Below are positions 7,733 through 12,990 of a stretch of DNA of 14,162 nt, piece after piece. The stretch's first letter is position 1. The number at the start of each line of letters is the position of its first letter. The notes below the pieces were generated by a model. That model saw nothing but the letters and a program-made list of their open reading frames with translations. It did no database searches and was not told the DNA's origin. The DNA is from an uncultured Actinomycetes bacterium. Its GTDB lineage: Bacteria; Actinomycetota; Actinomycetes; Nanopelagicales; Nanopelagicaceae. The stretch lies in the NCBI GenBank assembly GCA_903891755.1, contig CAITFY010000111.1, positions 1 through 14,162 of the forward strand, in the 5' to 3' direction. A program made the translations under genes and the position numbers.

Positions 7733-7925
7733 GGCTTCAAATAACGAAGAGGGCGCCCTTTGGTCAATTATGGGATACCTGATTTCAGGTCTCTTAATCT
7801 GGGGTGGCATCGGCTTTGCCTTGGATCACTGGCTCCATACCCATCACTACTTCTTCCTCGGCGGATTGCTCCTAGGCGCGGGCGCCTCGATCTACCTGGT
7901 CTGGCTTAGATTTGGTCGCGAATAA
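7731..7925 (+). CDS. atpZ: AtpZ-like small ATP synthase-associated membrane protein
   Basis: A 64-aa protein with two predicted membrane helices (about residues 11-31 and 39-59) joined by a short loop GFALDHWLHTHHY. This fits the AtpZ/AtpI small-protein family, whose usual pattern is a glycine-rich first helix, LD-x-W in the loop and a glycine-zipper second helix (here LGGLLLGAGASIYL) ending in a basic residue. Family members are encoded beside F-type ATP synthases and are thought to assist c-ring assembly or Mg2+ handling. The start is set by AAAGGAG at 7714-7720, 10 bases before ATG 7731. It lies 33 bases after the AtpI-like gene and 104 bases before atpB, so it could be cotranscribed with wecA-atpI rather than with the core operon. 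Confidence 0.8.
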   Translation: MASNNEEGALWSIMGYLISGLLIWGGIGFALDHWLHTHHYFFLGGLLLGAGASIYLVWLRFGRE

Positions 7926-7947
7926 CACACATTGTTATCCGATTTTT
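7922..7947 (+). terminator. weak hairpin plus T-run after atpZ
   Basis: ATAACA (7922-7927) pairs with TGTTAT (7933-7938) across a 5-base CACAT loop. CCGA then TTTTT (7943-7947) and more T-rich sequence follow. The layout is that of an intrinsic terminator, but the stem is only 6 bp and nearly all A-T, so at best it would be a leaky terminator or pause before the core atp operon. It includes the atpZ stop codon. Confidence 0.25.
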
Positions 7948-8029
7948 AGTTTTGGTTTTTCCCCGCTTCCTAATAAGGTTCAGACGTCTTAATCCATACC
8001 AAGTATCAGCCAGCGTCGGCGAAAGGTGA
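7926..8029 (+). promoter_or_regulatory. atpB leader, likely promoter region of the core atp operon
   Basis: This 104-base gap is the longest non-coding stretch in the window. Its first half is T-rich (7942-7960). A weak sigma-70-like pair is TTTGGT (7951-7956), 17 bases, then TAAGGT (7974-7979, fitting TAnnnT), with TAATAA overlapping just upstream. An 8-base palindrome AGACGTCT lies at 7982-7989. None of these match consensus closely. The promoter call rests mainly on position, gap length and composition. Confidence 0.35.
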
Positions 8030-8827
8030 GTGCGAGAAGTGCATATAACTGGCCATCTTGCCAGCGGACCGGGATTCGTCCCTCCGAGTACTACCGACTT
8101 CAAATTGCCATCCATTTTTGGCCATAGCGACTATGCAACCAAGCCCGTCGTTCTCGTATTTTTCTCAGTAATCGTTATCTCGCTCTTCTTTATTCTGGCA
8201 TCGCGTAAAGCGGCAGTTGTTCCAAGCAAACTGCAATTCGCTGGAGAATCAATTTATAGCTTCGTTCGCAAGGATCTGGGACAAGAGATTATTGGCGCAG
8301 GCTTCTTGGACTACGTTCCATTCCTCTTCACACTCTTTGTCTTCGTACTTGTAAATAACCTCTTTGGAATTATTCCTCTCATTCAATTCCCGACGATGTC
8401 TCACGTTTCATTCCCATATGTGCTTGCGATCTTCACCTTTGTGATCTTCCATGCTGTTGGAATCAAGCGTCAGGGACTCGTTAAGTACCTCAAGGGAATT
8501 GCATTCCTTCCAGGTGTCCCAAAGTTTGCTTACATCTTGCTAACACCGATTGAGATTGCTACCTACTTCTTGATCCGCCCAGTAACTCTTTCCCTCCGGT
8601 TGTTCGCAAATATGTTCGCTGGCCACTTGTTGTTGCTCGTCTTCATTGGCGGCGGAAACTACATGCTTCATGACACGCACCTCTTCATGAAGATCTTGTC
8701 ACCATTCTCCTTTGGCTTCGGCATCGTCATGACCTTCTTTGAGTTCATGGTCCAATGCCTCCAGGCTTACATCATCACCCTTCTCTCAGCACTCTTTATC
8801 GCAGGAGCGTTGGTAGAGGAACACTAA
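8030..8827 (+). CDS. atpB: F1Fo ATP synthase subunit a
   Basis: Membrane stator subunit of Fo that forms the two half-channels carrying protons to and from the c-ring. Length is 265 aa. Seen: a hydrophobic first helix at about 38-57; FVLVNNLFGIIPL at 105-117; and the helix with the essential arginine R190 in RPVTLSLRLFANMFAGHLL (183-201), the counterpart of E. coli aR210. The C-terminal helix has FEFMVQCLQAYIITLLSALFIAG. The start is GTG at 8030, giving VREVHITG read with Met. A second GTG at 8039 is equally possible and better spaced from the AGGTGA site (8024-8029), so the first three residues are uncertain. A 62-base gap containing a strong hairpin separates it from atpE. Confidence 0.96.
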   Translation: MREVHITGHLASGPGFVPPSTTDFKLPSIFGHSDYATKPVVLVFFSVIVISLFFILASRKAAVVPSKLQFAGESIYSFVRKDLGQEIIGAGFLDYVPFLFTLFVFVLVNNLFGIIPLIQFPTMSHVSFPYVLAIFTFVIFHAVGIKRQGLVKYLKGIAFLPGVPKFAYILLTPIEIATYFLIRPVTLSLRLFANMFAGHLLLLVFIGGGNYMLHDTHLFMKILSPFSFGFGIVMTFFEFMVQCLQAYIITLLSALFIAGALVEEH

Positions 8828-8839
8828 TTTTTCCCACAG

Positions 8840-8863
8840 TTCATCGGACTCCCGTCCGGTGAA
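8840..8863 (+). other. strong stem-loop in the atpB-atpE gap
   Basis: TTCATCGGAC (8840-8849) pairs with GTCCGGTGAA (8854-8863) along all 10 positions (nine Watson-Crick, one T-G) around a TCCC tetraloop. The sequence after it is TCCCAAACAATGG with no T-run, so it is not an intrinsic terminator. It ends 11 bases before the GGAAAGG ribosome binding site of atpE. A role in mRNA processing or stability, or in raising atpE translation, is inferred. Confidence 0.6.
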
Positions 8864-8889
8864 TCCCAAACAATGGAAAGGCAACAAAG

Positions 8890-9096
8890 ATGCACGGCAC
8901 ACTCAACCTGGTCGGTTATGGCCTATCTGCAATCGGACCCGCAATCGCGACTGGTTTGATCTTCGCCGCCTATATCAACGGCGTCGCACGTCAACCTGAG
9001 TCACGTAACGTTCTCCAACCAATCGCATTCCTTGGCTTCGCTCTTGCTGAAGCTTTGGCGCTCTTTGGTCTCGTTCTCGCATTCGTCCTTAAGTAA
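8890..9096 (+). CDS. atpE: F1Fo ATP synthase subunit c
   Basis: Proteolipid of the rotating c-ring. Length is 68 aa, on the short side of the family: two helices (about 7-32 and 42-67) joined by the polar loop ARQPES (33-38). The ion-carrying carboxylate is E54 in FALAEALALFG. The residues around it (alanine after E54, threonine T21 instead of glutamine in helix 1) argue for protons rather than Na+. The helix-1 packing motif, usually GxGxGxG, reads G16-P-A18-I-A20-T-G22, so two of the four glycines are alanine. The ribosome binding site GGAAAGG (8875-8881) lies 8 bases before ATG 8890, better than those of most genes here, which fits the need for many c copies per complex. Confidence 0.97.
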   Translation: MHGTLNLVGYGLSAIGPAIATGLIFAAYINGVARQPESRNVLQPIAFLGFALAEALALFGLVLAFVLK

Positions 9097-9115
9097 GAAC
9101 TAAGACTCTACATAT

Positions 9116-9643
9116 ATGAGAATTCACATGGAGGCAACAGCAGCCAATCCACTAGTTCCGAATATCGCGGAAATAGTTGTTGGCCTCATCGCCTTCTCCC
9201 TTCTCTACATCGTGCTTCGCTCACGCGTTGTGCCGATGTTCGAGAAGGCCTTCACCGCTCGTACCGAGGCAATCGAAGGTGGAATTGCCAAGGCCGAGAA
9301 AGCGCAACAAGAGGCGCAGGCAGCACTTGCTTCCTACACACTCCAGTTGAGCGATGCTCGCGGTGAAGCTCAAGTAATTCGTGAAGAGGCGCGCGTTCAA
9401 GGCGCAAATATCATCGAAGAACTTCGAGCTAAGGCACAGGAAGAAGCGACACGCATTACTGCCGCAGCACACGCATCCATCGAAGCCGAACGCCAACAAG
9501 CGATTGCATCACTGCGTCACGAAGTTGGAACTTTGGCAACCGAACTAGCGTCGAAGATTGTTGGAGAGGCCCTTGATGATCAAGTTCGCCAATCTGGAAT
9601 CGTTGATCGCTTCCTCAATGATTTGGAGCAGAGCAAAAAGTGA
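9116..9643 (+). CDS. atpF: F1Fo ATP synthase subunit b
   Basis: Peripheral stalk subunit linking subunit a in the membrane to delta and F1. Length is 175 aa from ATG 9116. Seen: one N-terminal membrane helix (IAEIVVGLIAFSLLYIVL, about residues 18-35), then the cytoplasmic start RSRVVPMFEKAFTARTEAIEGGI. A long alanine/glutamate/glutamine-rich amphipathic helix follows (about 55-165), as expected for the right-handed coiled-coil dimer. ATG 9128 (fifth residue, MEATAANPL) is at least as likely a start; neither has a clear Shine-Dalgarno, though GAG at 9118-9120 is suitably spaced for 9128. Only one b gene is visible and it is not fused to delta, unlike in mycobacteria. The TGA stop overlaps the atpH GTG. 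Confidence 0.95.
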   Translation: MRIHMEATAANPLVPNIAEIVVGLIAFSLLYIVLRSRVVPMFEKAFTARTEAIEGGIAKAEKAQQEAQAALASYTLQLSDARGEAQVIREEARVQGANIIEELRAKAQEEATRITAAAHASIEAERQQAIASLRHEVGTLATELASKIVGEALDDQVRQSGIVDRFLNDLEQSKK

Positions 9644-10467
9644 TTGATCTCGGAGGAAATAGTCGTCAGTCATTCGCCACCCTTCGTGGCGTCTTAGATG
9701 AGAAGCTCAAAGCTGCCTCACCTGCTGATTGCACCGCGATTTCCGCTGAGCTCTTCTCTATTGTCTTTGCCCTCAACTCATCTGTTGGTTTGCGTAGAGC
9801 AGCAACTGATCCTTCACGCGACAGCGCATCAAAGGCGGTTCTCGTTAACGATCTCTTTGGGAAGAGCGTTAAGAAAACCGCACTTGATATCTTGATTGAA
9901 GCGGTCTCACTTCGCTGGTCATCATCAATGGATTTTGCTGGAGCATTTGAGCAACTTGCGATTGAAGCAGAGGCCACCGCTGCAAATGGCGATGGCACCA
10001 TCGATCGCGTTCAAGATGAACTCTTCTCTTTCCAATCAGTATTGAGCGATAACCAAGATTTGCGTCGCATCCTTGGTGCACTCGCTGGATCACCTGAAGG
10101 AAAAGCAGAGATCATCAACTCATTGCTTGCTGGCAAGGTTGCACCATCGACCCTTCGCCTCTTGACCTACATGGTCAACGACTTGGCTGGTCGCGTTATC
10201 GATCAAGTTCTAGAAGTTTACGTACAAGCAGTTGCGGCCAGGCGCAATCGCTTGATCGTCTTGGTTCGCTCCCGTTCTGCGCTGACACCAGCACAGGCCG
10301 AGAAGTTGTCCGCTCTTATGATCGAGCAAGTTGGTCAACCTGTTCACCTCAACTTCGAACTCGACCCATCTGTAATCGGTGGCGTCTCAGTTCGATTTGC
10401 TGATGAACTCGTCGATGGAACTATCAGCACCCGTTTGCAAGAAGCAGGACGAGCACTAGCCGTTTAA
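9640..10467 (+). CDS. atpH: F1Fo ATP synthase subunit delta
   Basis: Delta (OSCP-like) subunit that joins the b stalk to the top of the alpha3beta3 head. Length is 275 aa, about 100 longer than E. coli delta (177 aa) but normal for Actinobacteria. The extra sequence lies in the N-terminal helical half (residues 1-110). The C-terminal half carries the recognisable part: TLRLLTYMVNDLAGRVIDQVLEVY (at about 173-196), then VRSRSALTPAQAEKLSALMIEQVGQPVHLNFELDPSVIGGVSVRFADELVDGTI up to about 263, matching the family's conserved C-terminal IGGxxVRxGDxxxDGS pattern. The start is GTG at 9640 in a 4-base overlap with atpF; GGAGGA at 9651-9656 lies after the start and cannot serve this codon. Confidence 0.94.
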   Translation: MIDLGGNSRQSFATLRGVLDEKLKAASPADCTAISAELFSIVFALNSSVGLRRAATDPSRDSASKAVLVNDLFGKSVKKTALDILIEAVSLRWSSSMDFAGAFEQLAIEAEATAANGDGTIDRVQDELFSFQSVLSDNQDLRRILGALAGSPEGKAEIINSLLAGKVAPSTLRLLTYMVNDLAGRVIDQVLEVYVQAVAARRNRLIVLVRSRSALTPAQAEKLSALMIEQVGQPVHLNFELDPSVIGGVSVRFADELVDGTISTRLQEAGRALAV

Positions 10468-10480
10468 CAAAGTTTAAGTT

Positions 10481-10509
10481 TCTCACTTCGGCAAATGTCT
10501 GAAGTGGGG
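10481..10509 (+). other. stem-loop in the atpH-atpA gap
   Basis: CACTTC (10484-10489) pairs with GAAGTG (10501-10506). The stem can extend outward by T-G, C-G and T-G pairs to 10481/10509 and inward by G-T and G-C pairs, leaving a 7-base loop. GGTTTAGTT follows, too short a T-tract for a good terminator. It ends 8 bases before the strong AGAGGAG site of atpA, so a role in mRNA processing or attenuation between atpH and atpA is possible. Confidence 0.5.
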
Positions 10510-10516
10510 TTTAGTT

Positions 10517-10523
10517 AGAGGAG
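10517..10523 (+). promoter_or_regulatory. strong Shine-Dalgarno of atpA
   Basis: AGAGGAG lies 6 bases before ATG 10530 and is one of the two best ribosome binding sites in the window (with that of atpZ). It fixes the atpA start and fits the three alpha copies per complex against one delta. Confidence 0.75.
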
Positions 10524-10529
10524 AAGAAG

Positions 10530-12080
10530 ATGGCCGAACTCACGATCCGTCCCGAAGAGATTCGCGATGCGCTGGCAAAGTATGTTCAGGCATACAACCC
10601 CGGCACAGCTGCCCGCGATGAAGTCGGAACTGTTACTGAGGCAGGAGATGGCATCGCACGTGTAGAGGGCTTGCCTTCCACGATGACCAACGAGCTTCTT
10701 AAGTTTGAGAATGGCACACTTGGATTGGCGCTGAATCTAGATATTCGCGAGATCGGTGTTGTTATCCTCGGTGAGTTCACCGGTATTGAAGAGGGAACAT
10801 CCGTGCGTCGCACCGGTGAGATCCTCTCTGTTCCAGTTGGAGATGGCTTCCTCGGCCGCGTTGTTGACCCACTAGGCCGTCCAATTGATGGAAAGGGCGA
10901 GATCAAGGCAGAAGCAATGCGCGCCTTGGAACTCCAGGCTCCATCTGTTGTACAACGCCAACCAGTTAAAGAGCCAATGCAGACAGGTATCAAGGCTATC
11001 GATGCGATGACAGCTATTGGTCGCGGACAACGCCAGTTGATTATTGGTGACCGTCAGACTGGTAAGACCGCGATTGCAATCGACACCATTATTAACCAGC
11101 GCGATAACTGGAAGTCTGGCGATCCAAAGAAGCAGGTTAAGTGCATCTATGTTGCTATTGGTCAGAAGGGTTCAACCATCGCATCCGTTCGCGGAGCTTT
11201 GGAAGAGGCTGGCGCAATGGAGTACACAACAATCGTTGCATCTCCTGCATCTGACCCAGCTGGTTTCAAGTACCTCGCTCCTTACACCGGTTCTGCAATT
11301 GGTCAGCACTGGATGTACTCAGGACAACACGTTTTGATCATCTTTGATGATCTTTCAAAGCAGGCTGAGGCATACCGTTCGGTCTCCTTGTTGCTTCGCC
11401 GTCCACCAGGTCGTGAGGCTTACCCTGGCGATGTCTTCTACTTACACTCACGCCTACTCGAGCGTTGCGCAAAGCTCTCTGATGAGCTCGGTGGCGGTTC
11501 AATGACTGGACTTCCAATCATTGAGACAAAGGGAAATGACGTCTCTGCCTTCATTCCTACAAACGTAATTTCTATTACCGATGGTCAGTGCTTCCTTGAG
11601 ACCGACCTCTTCAACGCTGGTGTTCGTCCAGCTATCAACGTAGGTATCTCGGTATCACGCGTTGGTGGATCTGCACAGACAAAGGCTGTTAAGAAGGTTG
11701 CTGGTCGTTTGCGTCTTGACCTCGCTCAGTATCGCGAGCTTGAAGCTTTCGCAGCATTCGGCTCAGACCTTGATGCAGCATCAAAGGCTCAACTCGAGCG
11801 CGGTGCGCGCATGGTTGAACTCCTCAAGCAGGGTCAATACTCACCGTACTCAGTAGAGCGTGAAGCGGTTTCAATCTGGGCTGGAACAACCGGCAAGATG
11901 GATTCAGTTGCGGTCTCAGATATTCGCCGCTTTGAATCTGAACTCCTTGAGTTCATCGCTACTCGTCACTCCCAAGTCTTTGAAGTAATCGCCGAAACTC
12001 GTGAGCTCTCTGATGACACCATCGCAGCGCTTACCAAGATCGTTGATGAATTTAAGTTGGAATTTACGGTTGGTAACTAA
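10530..12080 (+). CDS. atpA: F1Fo ATP synthase subunit alpha
   Basis: Non-catalytic nucleotide-binding subunit of the F1 head (three per complex). It contributes the arginine finger to the catalytic sites on beta. Length of 516 aa is normal. Seen: the N-terminal beta-barrel region (EVGTVTEAGDGIARVEGLPS, 31-50); LGRVVDPLGRPIDGKG at 108-123; P-loop GDRQTGKT at 173-180; IFDDLSKQAEAYR at 271-283; RRPPGREAYPGDVFYLHSRLLER at 290-312; and the ATP synthase signature PAINVGISVSRVGGSAQ at 367-383 with the arginine finger R377. The C-terminal helical domain ends KIVDEFKLEFTVGN. Codons are strongly biased, as expected for a highly expressed gene. It is separated from atpG by only 7 bases. Confidence 0.99.
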   Translation: MAELTIRPEEIRDALAKYVQAYNPGTAARDEVGTVTEAGDGIARVEGLPSTMTNELLKFENGTLGLALNLDIREIGVVILGEFTGIEEGTSVRRTGEILSVPVGDGFLGRVVDPLGRPIDGKGEIKAEAMRALELQAPSVVQRQPVKEPMQTGIKAIDAMTAIGRGQRQLIIGDRQTGKTAIAIDTIINQRDNWKSGDPKKQVKCIYVAIGQKGSTIASVRGALEEAGAMEYTTIVASPASDPAGFKYLAPYTGSAIGQHWMYSGQHVLIIFDDLSKQAEAYRSVSLLLRRPPGREAYPGDVFYLHSRLLERCAKLSDELGGGSMTGLPIIETKGNDVSAFIPTNVISITDGQCFLETDLFNAGVRPAINVGISVSRVGGSAQTKAVKKVAGRLRLDLAQYRELEAFAAFGSDLDAASKAQLERGARMVELLKQGQYSPYSVEREAVSIWAGTTGKMDSVAVSDIRRFESELLEFIATRHSQVFEVIAETRELSDDTIAALTKIVDEFKLEFTVGN

Positions 12081-12087
12081 GTAAAAA

Positions 12088-12990
12088 ATGGGTGCCCAAC
12101 TTAGAATCTATCGCCGCCGAATGCGTTCGGTTAAGGCGACTAAAAAGATTACGCGAGCGATGGAGCTTATTTCGGCTTCCCGTATCGTGAAGGCGCAGCA
12201 GAGGGTTCAGGCTTCATCGCCTTACTCAACAGAACTCACCAATGCTGTGCGCGCAGTTGCGCTCTCATCTAATACAGCCCACCCGCTTACATCTGTCTCC
12301 GAGAATCCAAAGCGTGCTGCAGTCCTGATCATCACCGCTGATCGCGGTATGGCCGGTGCATACTCAAACGCTGCAATCAAAGAGGGCGACCTCCTCATTG
12401 CAACGCTTAAGGCGCGCGGACTTGACGTTGATGCATATCTCGTCGGTCGCAAGGCGGTTAACTTCTACCGTTTCCGTGATCGTGCGATTGCCGCTTCTTG
12501 GACAGGTTTCTCAGATAACCCAACTTTCGAGAAGGCTCAAGAAGTTTCTGCAGCCCTCATCGAGACATTCCTTGTGGACTCAAACGCTGCGGGTGTTGAT
12601 GAACTCCACATTATTTACACCAAGTTCAAATCGATGATCTTGCAGGAGCCAGTGGCAGATGTTCTTCTCCCGCTTGCTACAGCTGGAACACCAGAAGGTG
12701 AATCCGCAGGATCTGCTTATGAATTTGAATCAAGCGCTGAGAGCGTTCTCAACGCACTGCTTCCTCGTTATGTAGAAGCACGAATTTTCAATGCGATGTT
12801 GCAATCTGCTGCTTCTGAGCATGCAGCTCGCCGTCGCGCTATGAAGTCAGCAACTGACAATGCTGATGAGCTCATCAAGTCGCTCACCCGACTTGCGAAC
12901 GCGGCCCGTCAAGCCGAAATTACTCAAGAGATCAGTGAAATTGTTGGCGGCGCAGATGCGCTTGCCTCAGCTAGCGCAGGGAGCGAATGA
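12088..12990 (+). CDS. atpG: F1Fo ATP synthase subunit gamma
   Basis: Central rotor shaft that turns within alpha3beta3 and couples to the c-ring. Length is 300 aa. Seen: the N-terminal coiled-coil helix MGAQLRIYRRRMRSVKATKKITRAMELISASRI (written in two conserved parts: RxxSVKxTxKIT and AMELISAS), the Rossmann-like middle part with ITADRGMAGAYSNA at 91-104, and the C-terminal helix SEHAARRRAMKSATDNADELI through ARQAEITQEISEIVGGADAL, the family's most conserved segment. No Shine-Dalgarno precedes ATG 12088 (TAAGTAAAAA), so translation probably depends on ribosomes leaving atpA 7 bases upstream, which would help keep gamma lower than alpha. The stop overlaps the atpD start. Confidence 0.97.
   Translation: MGAQLRIYRRRMRSVKATKKITRAMELISASRIVKAQQRVQASSPYSTELTNAVRAVALSSNTAHPLTSVSENPKRAAVLIITADRGMAGAYSNAAIKEGDLLIATLKARGLDVDAYLVGRKAVNFYRFRDRAIAASWTGFSDNPTFEKAQEVSAALIETFLVDSNAAGVDELHIIYTKFKSMILQEPVADVLLPLATAGTPEGESAGSAYEFESSAESVLNALLPRYVEARIFNAMLQSAASEHAARRRAMKSATDNADELIKSLTRLANAARQAEITQEISEIVGGADALASASAGSE

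Noticed and set aside
7982..7989. AGACGTCT as a regulator operator
   Set aside because: An 8-base palindrome alone, with no matching second site and no known consensus, is too short to call.
8840..8863. Intrinsic terminator between atpB and atpE
   Set aside because: The stem is strong but no T-run follows on either strand, and subunit c must be made with the other subunits.
8890..9096. Sodium-type c subunit
   Set aside because: The helix-1 glutamine and the serine after the carboxylate expected for Na+ binding are threonine and alanine here, so proton type is more likely.
9116..10467. b-delta fusion as in mycobacteria
   Set aside because: A TGA stop at 9641-9643 separates b from delta and delta restarts with GTG in another frame; each has its normal separate length.
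10586..10993. 135-codon open frame on the minus strand inside atpA
   Set aside because: Low-complexity S/T/R/P-rich translation typical of reverse-strand shadow over a strongly biased gene.
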